Origin: Methylobacter sp. S3L5C
GTDB lineage: Bacteria; Pseudomonadota; Gammaproteobacteria; Methylococcales; Methylomonadaceae
NCBI RefSeq assembly: GCF_022788635.1
Contig: NZ_CP076024.1
Location: 3,697,503-3,761,502 of the forward strand
Direction of reading: 5' to 3'
Length of the DNA: 64,000 bases
The notes beneath the pieces were generated by a model. That model was not told where the DNA came from and made no database searches. It worked only from the letters and a program-made list of their open reading frames with translations. The first letter of the stretch is position 1. Every line of letters starts with the position of its first letter. Positions 25,004-33,375 of the stretch are shown in pieces. A program made the translations under genes and the position numbers.

Positions 25004-25186
25004 TTAGTTTTGAATCGGGGTATTAGAAAAACCATTAGCTCTTTCTATAGACTGGGGGGACTGTTTTTTAGCTAATTCTTTTTGTTCGTTTGATAAAAAA
25101 GTTCCGCCAAGAATCACTGCCATAATTATAAGATAAGTAACTGACGCCACGCGCCGCGCTTTTTTGCTATTTTCGTAATGGTTCAT
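25004..25186 (-). CDS. 60-residue small membrane protein
   Basis: ATG 25186 with AGGA 8 bases upstream; the longer open frame to 25225 is unnecessary. The chain has a basic N-terminus (NHYENSKKARR), one membrane helix (about 13-31, VASVTYLIIMAVILGGTF) and a polar C-terminal tail. The family is not recognised. It lies between ihfB and uvrB on the same strand with separate spacing. Confidence 0.55.
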   Translation of the reverse strand: MNHYENSKKARRVASVTYLIIMAVILGGTFLSNEQKELAKKQSPQSIERANGFSNTPIQN

Positions 25187-25287
25187 TATTAAATCCTGCG
25201 TTGTTGTTGATTTAGAGTAATACAAAAGCCGCTATCAGGTCTATTAATTTAAGCATTCATGACTTGGTAAACTATCCACAAGCCTGG

Positions 25288-27294
25288 CTAAATCAACAAA
25301 TACTCTTGCAATACCTTAATTTCATCCCTGATTCTGGCGGCTTGCTCAAATTCAAGATTTTTCGCATAGCCATACATGGCATCTTCCAGTTGCTTGAGCT
25401 TTTTACCCAATTGCCTGGGTGTCATCGTTTTATAGTCTGCAGCGTATTCTGCCACCTTACCCAGTGATTTATTGGATGGCGGTCCGGAACCGGGAATAGC
25501 AACCTGCATAATATCAGTGATTGATTTAAGAATGGTTGCGGGCTCAATACCATGGGCAAGATTAAACAGATGCTGCTTTTCCCTGCGACGATCGGTTTCT
25601 TCTATCGCCTGTTGCATGGAACGAGTAATCCGGTCACCATATAAAATAGCTTTACCATTAATATTTCTCGCCGCTCGTCCAATCGTCTGAACCAACGACA
25701 CGACTGAACGCAGAAAACCTTCTTTATCGGCATCCAGAATAGCCACCAAAGACACTTCGGGTATATCAAGACCTTCACGTAACAGGTTGATGCCGACCAG
25801 CACATCAAACTGCCCCAAGCGCAAATCCCGGATAATCTCAACTCTTTCTACAGTATCAATGTCAGAATGCAAATAACGCACACGTACGCCATGCTCGGCT
25901 AAGTATTCCGTTAAGTCTTCAGACATTCTTTTGGTCAAGGTGGTGACCAGTACGCGCTCTTTTACGCTGACACGCAGATTAATTTCTGATAATAAATCAT
26001 CAACCTGAGACGTTGCCGGTCGCACTTCCACAACCGGATCAAGCAAGCCGGTTGGCCTGACAACCTGTTCGGCAAATACGCCTGAATGCTCTCTTTCATA
26101 AGGACCTGGAGTTGCTGATACATAAATTCGTTGCGGTGATTTGGCTTCAAACTCGGCAAACATTAAGGGCCTATTATCCAGAGCCGACGGCAATCTAAAG
26201 CCGTATTCAACCAGAGTTTCCTTGCGTGACCGGTCGCCTTTATACATGGCGCCAATTTGCGGTATGGTAACGTGGCTTTCATCAATAATAACCAGTGCAT
26301 CATCCGGTAAATAATCAAACATGGTAGGTGGTGATTCTCCAGCCATCCTGCCTGACAAATAACGGGAATAATTTTCAATGCCGGAGCAATAACCTACCTC
26401 CAATATCATTTCAATATCAAATAAGGTACGTTGTTCCAATCGCTGCGCTTCAACCAGTTTGTTTAATGACCGCAACTGCTGCAGACGTTCAATAAGCTCA
26501 ATTTTTATGGCTTCAACCGCTGACAGCAAATTCTCACGGGGGGTCACATAATGGCTTTTTGGATAAATGGTATAACGTGCCAGTCTCCGGACTATTTCTC
26601 CGGTTAATGGATCGAATAAGGACAACCGCTCCACTTCATCATCAAATAATTCGATTCTTAAAGCTTCCTGCTCCGATTCAGCAGGAAAAACATCAATAAC
26701 CTCACCACGCACACGGTAAGTGGCGCGGCGCAATTCCAGATCATTACGCGTATATTGCATTTCTGCAAGGCGGCGCAGAATATCGCGTTGATTAATGATG
26801 TCACCCTTGACCAGATGCAAGACCATTTTAAAATAGGATTCCGGCTCACCCAAACCATAAATCGCCGAAACCGTTGCGACGATAATGGTGTCGCCTCTTT
26901 CAATTAATGCCTTGGTCGCGGATAAGCGCATCTGTTCAATATGCTCATTAATTGCCGCATCTTTATCAATAAACGTGTCTGATGCCGGCACGTAAGCTTC
27001 CGGCTGATAATAGTCATAATAAGAAACAAAATACTCGACACTGTTTTCCGGAAAAAATTCTTTCATCTCACCGTATAACTGCGCAGCCAGCGTTTTATTG
27101 GGCGCCATAATCATCGCGGGACGCTGCACCTCATTAATAACATTGGCGATGGTAAAGGTTTTTCCCGAACCGGTTACCCCCAGCAGGGTTTGATGAACCT
27201 CACCATCACTTAAGCCTTCAATCAATGCTTTTATGGCAGTAGGTTGATCGCCTGCCGGTTGAAATTGACTATGAATTTTAAATTTTTTTCGCAC
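25288..27294 (-). CDS. uvrB: UvrB excinuclease subunit
   Basis: About 668 residues from GTG 27294; E. coli UvrB is 673, and the frame upstream of this has no ATG. Walker A is LGVTGSGKT. The beta-hairpin used for damage probing follows in the [10 protein letters not shown] segment, then helicase motif [12 protein letters not shown], and the C-terminal UVR domain ([25 protein letters not shown]) that contacts UvrC. It verifies damage in nucleotide excision repair after UvrA loading. It is divergent from the downstream-facing aminotransferase gene, sharing a 205-bp spacer. Confidence 0.96.
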   Translation of the reverse strand: MRKKFKIHSQFQPAGDQPTAIKALIEGLSDGEVHQTLLGVTGSGKTFTIANVINEVQRPAMIMAPNKTLAAQLYGEMKEFFPENSVEYFVSYYDYYQPEAYVPASDTFIDKDAAINEHIEQMRLSATKALIERGDTIIVATVSAIYGLGEPESYFKMVLHLVKGDIINQRDILRRLAEMQYTRNDLELRRATYRVRGEVIDVFPAESEQEALRIELFDDEVERLSLFDPLTGEIVRRLARYTIYPKSHYVTPRENLLSAVEAIKIELIERLQQLRSLNKLVEAQRLEQRTLFDIEMILEVGYCSGIENYSRYLSGRMAGESPPTMFDYLPDDALVIIDESHVTIPQIGAMYKGDRSRKETLVEYGFRLPSALDNRPLMFAEFEAKSPQRIYVSATPGPYEREHSGVFAEQVVRPTGLLDPVVEVRPATSQVDDLLSEINLRVSVKERVLVTTLTKRMSEDLTEYLAEHGVRVRYLHSDIDTVERVEIIRDLRLGQFDVLVGINLLREGLDIPEVSLVAILDADKEGFLRSVVSLVQTIGRAARNINGKAILYGDRITRSMQQAIEETDRRREKQHLFNLAHGIEPATILKSITDIMQVAIPGSGPPSNKSLGKVAEYAADYKTMTPRQLGKKLKQLEDAMYGYAKNLEFEQAARIRDEIKVLQEYLLI

Positions 27295-27499
27295 TAAACT
27301 TGTTTCTCGGTAATGAAATGCTCTTCTTTTTAAGGGAGAAAAAAAGATACGGCATGAACAGTAAACCCAACACACTCCAGCTCTCTTCTTTTGCAGAGGG
27401 AGACTTTTGCTGCCACTTTTTAATACTCTACTATTAGCAAGCCATTATACATAGCGTATAATTGCTGTCATTTCTTACATTACTATTACGCGACGAAAT

Positions 27500-28681
27500 A
27501 TGAGCATCACACTTTCCAACAGAGTTAAAGCAGTTAAACCTTCACCCACGTTGGCAATTACTGCCAGAGCCGCTCAAATGCGTGCCGCAGGCAAAGACAT
27601 TATCGGCCTTGGCGCAGGCGAACCCGATTTTGATACGCCTGATCATATTAAAGCAGCGGCTGTTAAGGCCATGAATAGCGGTTTTACCAAATACACTGCC
27701 GTAGATGGAACTGCCAGCCTGAAAAAAGCCATTATCACTAAATTTAAAAATGATAACGGCCTTGATTACCAACCTAAACAAATTCTGGTTTCTTGCGGCG
27801 GTAAACAAAGCTCTTACAACCTGACTCAGGCCATGATTAACCCTGGCGATGAAGTGATTATTCCTGCGCCATACTGGGTTTCTTATCCTGATATGGTATT
27901 ACTGGCTGATGGTGTGCCGGTTATTATTGAAACCACACAAGCACAACATTTTAAAATTTCACCCGAGCAATTACGCGCAGCGATTACCGAAAAAACCCGG
28001 TTGATCTTTATTAACAGCCCTTCCAATCCATCAGGTGTTGCCTATAGCCTGGAAGATCTGAAAGCGCTGGGTGACGTGCTGGCTGATTTCCCCAACATTA
28101 TTATCGCCACTGATGACATGTATGAGCACATTCTTTGGAATCAAGGCTCGTTCGTTAATATTTTAAATGCACATCCCGAATTTTATGACCGCACAGTGGT
28201 TATGAATGGTGTATCGAAAGCTTATTCAATGACCGGATGGCGTATCGGTTATGCCGCAGGTCCGGCTGATTTGATTGAAGCCATGTGTACTATTCAGTCA
28301 CAAAGCACCTCCAATCCAACGTCTATTTCACAATATGCTGCCGAAGAAGCCTTAACCGGTGACCAAAGCTTTATCAGCAATATGTGCATTGAATTTAAAA
28401 AACGTCATGATTATGTCGTAGCAGAACTTAATAGTATTGACGGTGTTGAGTGTCTGGAAACTGATGGCACTTTTTACGTGTTTCCCAATATAGAAAAACT
28501 GATTGCCCGCTTGGATGGCATTAACAACGATTTGGAGTTTTCGGATTATTTAATCGAAAAAGCCGGTGTTGCTTTGGTTCCGGGTTCTGCATTTGGCTCC
28601 GAAGGCCATATCCGCATTTCGATTGCCACCAGCATGGCTAATCTACAAAATGCTTTGGAACGAATCAAAAACGCCATTTAA
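27500..28681 (+). CDS. class I aspartate aminotransferase
   Basis: 393 residues, PLP fold-type I, AspC/AatA Igamma subgroup. The N-terminal signature is GLGAGEPDFDTP; the substrate site has SPSNPSG; the PLP lysine is in NGVSKAYSMTGWRIGY; and the C-terminal Arg for the substrate carboxylate is in EGHIRISIA. It interconverts aspartate and oxaloacetate with glutamate/2-oxoglutarate. It is a single gene with a strong hairpin terminator 15 bp after the stop. Confidence 0.93.
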   Translation: MSITLSNRVKAVKPSPTLAITARAAQMRAAGKDIIGLGAGEPDFDTPDHIKAAAVKAMNSGFTKYTAVDGTASLKKAIITKFKNDNGLDYQPKQILVSCGGKQSSYNLTQAMINPGDEVIIPAPYWVSYPDMVLLADGVPVIIETTQAQHFKISPEQLRAAITEKTRLIFINSPSNPSGVAYSLEDLKALGDVLADFPNIIIATDDMYEHILWNQGSFVNILNAHPEFYDRTVVMNGVSKAYSMTGWRIGYAAGPADLIEAMCTIQSQSTSNPTSISQYAAEEALTGDQSFISNMCIEFKKRHDYVVAELNSIDGVECLETDGTFYVFPNIEKLIARLDGINNDLEFSDYLIEKAGVALVPGSAFGSEGHIRISIATSMANLQNALERIKNAI

Positions 28682-28695
28682 AAACCGCTGACTAA

Positions 28696-28727
28696 AATGG
28701 GTAGAGGCTCAATTGCCTCTACCCATT
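28696..28727. terminator. bidirectional hairpin terminator
   Basis: Perfect 13-bp stem AATGGGTAGAGGC (28696-28708) and its complement (28715-28727) with a 6-base loop, between two convergent genes. The following bases on the plus strand are CTAATTAATG, so the T-run is weak. The stem is strong enough to act on both strands. Confidence 0.8.
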
Positions 28728-28731
28728 CTAA

Positions 28732-29397
28732 TTAATGGCCGATAGTACAGGTTCCATTATAAAAGGCTTTAGTAGAACAACTTGAACCATCCTTAAAGGT
28801 GCAAACTGATTGTGGCTCTGCCACTGTTTTACCGCCAAGCCATATACAATATTTCTGATCGATACGATCAAATCCGGCGATTTTAACGCCTCCCTGCGGA
28901 CAATCACCACGCAGCAATGCCCATTCCTCACACGCTTTGTTGTCTTGAAAAGCACACACACCGTATTCTCCGCCATCGCCACGTTTTTCAATAACCAAAT
29001 CACCGCCTGATTTTGAACAATTAACCGATGCAGGATTGGCTAGTTGAGCAGGTGCCTTATTATTTACTGCCGTTATACAGTCTTTAAATGTGTTTTTATT
29101 ACCTTCGTCTATAAAAGCGGTATTACCTTTATTCCAAAATATCAATGATTCGTCGGTGTTTGTATAACGGGCACCGGAAGCTGAAATAGCCTGAAGCAAC
29201 AGCAAATGCCTGCCATCACTCAAAGTAAGCTCGGCTTTATCTTTAAAAAAAAGTGCTTGAATGGTTTTTTTGTCTGCACAACTAAAAGTTGCCGCATTCA
29301 CAACCCTATTTTCTGGTGAATTTTTTTCATTTGAAAAACAGACACTTATGTTTATAAACAGGATAATAATGACAGTAAAAAATGCTGTTTTTTTCAT
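28732..29397 (-). CDS. secreted MliC-like lysozyme inhibitor fused to DUF333 repeats
   Basis: 221 residues. Signal peptide (residues 1-22, FFTVIIILFINISVCFS). An MliC-like beta-barrel follows (about 33-105: TFSCADKK, KAELTLSDGRHLLLLQAIS, ARYTNTDESLIFWNKG), then a DUF333 module (about 118-165: NPASVNCSKSGGDL through DNKACEEWALLRGDC) and a second partial DUF333-like unit (about 175-220: YCIWLGGK through CSTKAFYNGTC). Cys pairs suggest disulfides, so it is probably periplasmic. Fusion of an MliC domain with DUF333 suggests cell-wall or host-lysozyme defence; the role is inferred. Confidence 0.75.
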   Translation of the reverse strand: MKKTAFFTVIIILFINISVCFSNEKNSPENRVVNAATFSCADKKTIQALFFKDKAELTLSDGRHLLLLQAISASGARYTNTDESLIFWNKGNTAFIDEGNKNTFKDCITAVNNKAPAQLANPASVNCSKSGGDLVIEKRGDGGEYGVCAFQDNKACEEWALLRGDCPQGGVKIAGFDRIDQKYCIWLGGKTVAEPQSVCTFKDGSSCSTKAFYNGTCTIGH

Positions 29398-29678
29398 AAA
29401 AAAATCAATTTTATAAAGTTAAGAATCCAACCGATATTGACCGGCGTTTTGACCAAGTCGCCCCATGTAAAATTAAAAACATTGACTCTAATCAAGCCTG
29501 TAATGATCTTGCTTTATCCAGCTTGGCTAAAGTTGTTCTTTCAAGTGCATAAGAGTATGCTTAAGCCCGATGTATTTAGGAGTTAAATATCGTCACCTTA
29601 ATCTTCAAAACACAGCAATGCTTATGTTATTTTTATTCGTTATAAGAAAACCACCATCAACTATTTGGAGCCATTACC

Positions 29679-29783
29679 ATGAGCAAAGAACAAAAAAGCA
29701 ATAAAGAAGACAAGAAAAAACCGGCCATGAATCCAAAAGAAAAAAAAGCCGCCAAAAAATCTAAAAAAGATTCCAAGAACTAA
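29679..29783 (+). CDS. 34-residue lysine-rich protein
   Basis: ATG 29679 with a GGAG RBS upstream, TAA 29781-29783. It contains almost only Lys, Ala, Pro, Asn, Ser and Glu (for example NPKEKKAAKKSKKDSKN). No structure is evident. Similar Lys/Ala-rich tiny proteins occur in other proteobacteria, from memory. Possibly a nucleic-acid-binding or ribosome-associated peptide; function unknown. Confidence 0.6.
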   Translation: MSKEQKSNKEDKKKPAMNPKEKKAAKKSKKDSKN

Positions 29784-29905
29784 AAGCCAATATTATTCAG
29801 GATGGTTGGCGTGTCGACATTTTTTGTCTATCAGCCAATAAAAGCATCGGCTTTTCAATGTGCAGGATAGAAAAACACGACCACCCTCCGGGGCTTTGGC
29901 TTATC

Positions 29906-29930
29906 AAAAAGGGCGGCTAATCAGTCGCCC
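29906..29930 (-). terminator. Rho-independent terminator of gloA
   Basis: On the minus strand: stem GGGCGACT-GATT-AGCCGCCC (one G-T pair) immediately followed by TTTTT, 9 bp after the gloA stop. Confidence 0.85.
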
Positions 29931-29939
29931 GTCGTAGCC

Positions 29940-30380
29940 TTACCAAGTCCCTCTATTTTCCATGGAAAGCCATGGCTCTGCAGGAGCCAACGACTCACCT
30001 TTCTGTAACAGTTCAATAGAAATTTTGTCTGGTGAGCGCACAAATGCCATGTGGCCATCACGTGGTGGACGGTTGATTAATACGCCCGCCGTCATCAATT
30101 TTTGACAGGTCTCATAAATATTGTCAACTTCAAAAGCAAGGTGACCAAAGTTACGCCCTCCCTCATAGACTTCAGTATCCCAATTATAAGTCAGCTCTAT
30201 TAATGGCGCTTCCACCTTCAAGGCCTGATCCACATCAAGCGGCGTATACAAATAAACCAGGGTATAACGGCCCGATTCACTATCAAACCGGTGACTTTGC
30301 AACAATCCCAATTTATTACAAAAAAAATCCAGAGATTCATTCAAATCATGAACCCGAATCATGGTGTGTAGATAACGCAT
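29940..30380 (-). CDS. gloA: glyoxalase I (lactoylglutathione lyase)
   Basis: 146 residues. Metal ligands are predicted at His5, Glu62, His80 ([10 protein letters not shown]) and Glu123 (SIELLQK), matching bacterial Ni(II)-type GloA. It converts the hemithioacetal of methylglyoxal and glutathione to S-lactoylglutathione. It is about 9 residues longer at the C-terminus than E. coli GloA. It is followed by a clear terminator and preceded by the ion-channel gene on the same strand. Confidence 0.92.
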   Translation of the reverse strand: MRYLHTMIRVHDLNESLDFFCNKLGLLQSHRFDSESGRYTLVYLYTPLDVDQALKVEAPLIELTYNWDTEVYEGGRNFGHLAFEVDNIYETCQKLMTAGVLINRPPRDGHMAFVRSPDKISIELLQKGESLAPAEPWLSMENRGTW

Positions 30381-30463
30381 AGTGATTTACTCCTTATCAA
30401 TTGATTTATTGTGACAAACTAACTTTAACCAGCATCCGGATAGCATCAACCTCACCTGTCATG

Positions 30464-31333
30464 CTATTTTGTATCATCCAATTGATGACCACAATATTTA
30501 CAGTAGTCGGCATCAACATCATGCCCTGTTTTACCACAATCAGGACAGGCATCATTTCTGATTGTTCCGGCATTATACGTTTTATAAAGCTCGGCACTAT
30601 AAATGCCCGTAGGCACAGCAATAATGCCATAACCCATTATCATCAGCGTAGCAGCAATCATTTGGCCTAATACCGTTTGCGGTGCAATATCACCATAACC
30701 AACGGTAGTAATGGTCACAATCGCCCAATAAACGGATTTTGGAATACTGGTAAAACCGGCTTCGTTATTTTCAACGGCATACATCAGCGACCCAAAAATA
30801 ATAACCAGCGTTAATACCGCATAAAGAAACACAATGATCTTTCGGGAACTGTTACCTAATGCCGTCATCAGAACGCTCGCTTCCTGCATATACTCTGATA
30901 GTTTCAGGATACGAAAAACGCGTAATAACCTGATAATCCTAATAACGAGCATATATTCTGCCCCTGGAGTCAGAAGCATCAAATAAGCGGGTAATATCGA
31001 CAGTAAATCCACCACGCCAAAGAAACTCTTAAAATATAGCCAAGGCCTCCGAACGCTAATTAAACGCAAACCGTATTCAAGCGTGAATAAGGCAGTAAAT
31101 ACCCATTCAAAAACAGCCAGACTATAAGAAAACTGTTGCTGAAAGCTATCAACACTGCTCATCATGACAACCACTACACTCAGCAAAATAGCGATACTCA
31201 ATGCAATATCAAAGGCTTTACCCTTGGCCGTTTCAGAACCAAAAATGATGTCATTCAGTGATTCTCGCCACGCTGAGAGCCTCGCACCGTCATTGTAAGA
31301 AAGCTTTATTTTTGACGATTTTTTAATAGCCAT
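30464..31333 (-). CDS. voltage-gated K+-channel-like protein with zinc ribbon tail
   Basis: 289 residues. It is a six-helix ion transporter: S1-S4 at about 40-155, with S4 rich in Arg (VIRIIRLLRVFRILKLSEY), then pore loop and selectivity filter TTVGYGD and S6 (LIMGYGIIAVPTGIYSAEL). The C-terminal tail has two CxxC pairs (CPDCGKTGHDVDADYCKYCG), a zinc-ribbon. K+ selectivity is inferred from the filter. The ribbon could couple gating to metal or redox state. It starts next to the convergent-facing tag gene spacer. Confidence 0.88.
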   Translation of the reverse strand: MAIKKSSKIKLSYNDGARLSAWRESLNDIIFGSETAKGKAFDIALSIAILLSVVVVMMSSVDSFQQQFSYSLAVFEWVFTALFTLEYGLRLISVRRPWLYFKSFFGVVDLLSILPAYLMLLTPGAEYMLVIRIIRLLRVFRILKLSEYMQEASVLMTALGNSSRKIIVFLYAVLTLVIIFGSLMYAVENNEAGFTSIPKSVYWAIVTITTVGYGDIAPQTVLGQMIAATLMIMGYGIIAVPTGIYSAELYKTYNAGTIRNDACPDCGKTGHDVDADYCKYCGHQLDDTK

Positions 31334-31386
31334 CCCTTTAAAATCCTGTCTTGATCAGCTTCAAAATTACCTTCATTACTTGTAAA

Positions 31387-31974
31387 TCATGTGCTGTATG
31401 TTCTTTTAATGTCATTATATCTAAAGCAATCGACCGTATGATCATTCACCATACCGGTTGCCTGCATAAAGGCATAACAAATAGTGCTGCCAACAAACTT
31501 AAATCCGCGTTTTTTCAGGTCTTTGCTCATTAAGTCAGATAGACAAGTCGAAACCGGAAGATCAGCAGCACTCTTAAAGCGGTTACACAAAGGCCTGCCA
31601 TCGACAAATAACCAAATATACTCATCAAAACTGCCAAAACTTTCTTGAACCGCCAAAAAAGCCTTGGCGTTACCTACGGCAGAATTAATTTTTAGCTTGT
31701 TTCTGACAATACCTGGATTAGCCAACAGTAAATTGATTTTGTTATCGTCATAGGATGCAATGCAACGCACGTCAAAATTATCAAAAGCTTTTCTGTATTC
31801 TTCACGTTTTTTTAAAATAGTCACCCAACTTAAACCCGCCTGAGCACCCTCAAGTATCAAAAATTCAAATAACAGCAAGTCATCATGGACAGGAACACCC
31901 CATTCCAGATCGTGATAGTGTTCTGAGACAGAACTGGTCAGTGCCCACGCACATTTTTTTATGGATGTTGCCAA
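31387..31974 (-). CDS. tag: DNA-3-methyladenine glycosylase I
   Basis: 195 residues, TTG start (31974). The N-terminal zinc site Cys/His is in KKCAWALTSSVSEHYHDLEWGVP, followed by the helix-hairpin-helix scaffold FEFLILEGAQAGLSWVTILKKR. The C-terminal GSTICYAFMQATGMVNDHTVDC supplies the remaining zinc ligands. It removes 3-methyladenine from DNA, a plausible need in a cell making reactive C1 compounds. There is no strong RBS, so the start is uncertain by a few codons. Confidence 0.9.
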   Translation of the reverse strand: MATSIKKCAWALTSSVSEHYHDLEWGVPVHDDLLLFEFLILEGAQAGLSWVTILKKREEYRKAFDNFDVRCIASYDDNKINLLLANPGIVRNKLKINSAVGNAKAFLAVQESFGSFDEYIWLFVDGRPLCNRFKSAADLPVSTCLSDLMSKDLKKRGFKFVGSTICYAFMQATGMVNDHTVDCFRYNDIKRTYST

Positions 31975-32153
31975 AATTAAATCCTTAAAATAAAGTAGTG
32001 ACAGTCAATTGTTGATGTGTAAGAATCTGGTTAGCCTTGGGAGATATGAATAAACTTCACTGATGGTAATTTATCGGTGATTAATTTTTACTAAAAAGGC
32101 TAACTGAATTACCGATACAGTAGTCCACACCAATAACTGACGAGGATCTTTAA

Positions 32154-32228
32154 ATGATTTCTGCGGGTATTTATATCTTAACCATTGTCTTTGCAGCCTA
32201 TGTAATTTACAGGGTGCTTGCCAAGTAA
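32154..32228 (+). CDS. 24-residue membrane microprotein
   Basis: ATG 32154, RBS GAGGA 7 bases upstream, TAA 32226-32228. The chain, MISAGIYILTIVFAAYVIYR and then VLAK, is a single hydrophobic helix with a basic end. That resembles subunits such as KdpF or CydX in size, but no partner gene is nearby. Coding status rests on the good RBS and helix-like composition. Confidence 0.45.
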   Translation: MISAGIYILTIVFAAYVIYRVLAK

Positions 32229-32344
32229 ACCAACAGCTCTAACGTCTATTTAGAATGTTGATTATGTCTACATAAACTTAACAATAAAAACCAATCTGTC
32301 AGTAACTCAATGAAAAAATTAACCAACTTTGGATCAACTTGAAT

Positions 32345-32699
32345 GATCTTGCATTGGATTATCGCATATTCGTTAAACCCATAGATAGCACTCCAGCGGT
32401 GATAGTCATCGGCAAGACTATTTTTTCATGCTGTTGATCCCGTAATCAAGAGGAGAGGCGAAAAACGCTTACCTTTCAGTATTTTTCCCTGTTGTTCTCG
32501 ACATGGAAATTACTCACACCCAACAATGAAAGTTAAGAAGACCTGAAAATAACCTTAGCTTTAAATTGCACAATGGCAACACTTCTAAAAAAATCATCAT
32601 TTCGGTAATCCTTTCATCATTGTACAAAAGCATAAGATAAGATTCAGCCGCAGAGTAGTTATGCTCTTCCAGATCGGTAAGCCACTCAATCTCTTTCAC
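32345..32699 (-). pseudogene. decayed gene of a conserved small protein family
   Basis: From about 32699 the frame reads EIEWLTDLEEHNYSAAESYL. At a T7 run near 32587-32593 homology moves to another frame (VQFKAKVIFRSS), then a TAA replaces a codon, then LSLLGVSNFHVENN and RFSPLLLITGS follow. After a TGA, it continues SLADDYHRWSAIYGFNEYAI. These pieces match, in order, a small conserved proteobacterial family with FKAKDIFRAS and IADGYHR motifs that I know from memory. One frameshift and two stops make it non-functional. Confidence 0.65.
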
Positions 32700-32918
32700 T
32701 TTTTATTCAACTCATTAAAATTTTTCATAATCTTGTCTCTGGTAATCGAGATTGATATGCCAAGTTTTAATTATCAAGCAGATTTGTCGGCTAAGCAATT
32801 AATGAATGTCTTCGATAAATTAGGGTGATAAGCCATAAAACCAAGCAAATACAAAACTCCACAAAAACCGATTTCAGAGTTATCTATTTTAAAGAATCTA
32901 TTTGCTATTGACTCAAGA

Positions 32919-33060
32919 AGTCTGTCCGAGAATAGGAACCGTAGCGAGGGAAAGCTATTTTGGTCATTTGAGACAAATAGCTGTTCTATTAAACGAAAAT
33001 AAACGGAAAATATGGCCAAAATAGCTTTTCCGCAGTAGGTTTTCTATTTTCGGACAGCCT
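32919..33060. mobile_element. MITE-like palindromic element
   Basis: About 140 bp with long imperfect terminal inverted repeats of about 40 bp. The outer arms are CTGTCCGAGAATAGGAACC (32922-32940) and, reversed on the right, CTGTCCGAAAATAGAAAACC (to 33058). The inner arms GGAAAGCTATTTTGG and CCAAAATAGCTTTTCC are nearly perfect. No transposase is present. It fits a non-autonomous insertion element; the 81-codon minus frame overlapping it is not credible. Confidence 0.65.
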
Positions 33061-33277
33061 CCTACTGCACCAGAAAAATTGGAATTGGGGGATTTCAACC
33101 AAAAGCTTTGGTTGATTTAAACACTACCCCGACCAGAATTCTCTACTTTTAGCTAATCCAAACACATCTAGTAATAACAAGAAACCATTCCTTAACAAGT
33201 AAATTACTATTATTTATCATCGAGTTATTAATTAGTTAAATAAAACCATCAGGCCTGTTGGTAAACCATTTATTGCT

Positions 33278-33293
33278 TGGCATGTTTGGTGCT
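33278..33293 (+). promoter_or_regulatory. candidate sigma-54 promoter for dabAB
   Basis: TGGCATGTTTGGTGCT has the GG-N10-GC spacing of a -24/-12 element, with TGGCA exact and GTGC in place of TTGC. It lies 83 bp before the preferred dabA start and 29 bp before the alternate start. No enhancer site was identified. Confidence 0.35.
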
Positions 33294-33375
33294 TATTAAT
33301 GTGTAATACAGTCTTTATCAGATGTTAATACGGTATCGCACCTTTACCAACAATGCCGAGGTTAAAAATAACAAC

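Noticed and set aside
32774-33019. 81-codon minus-strand frame
   Set aside because: Overlaps the MITE-like palindrome and has no RBS.
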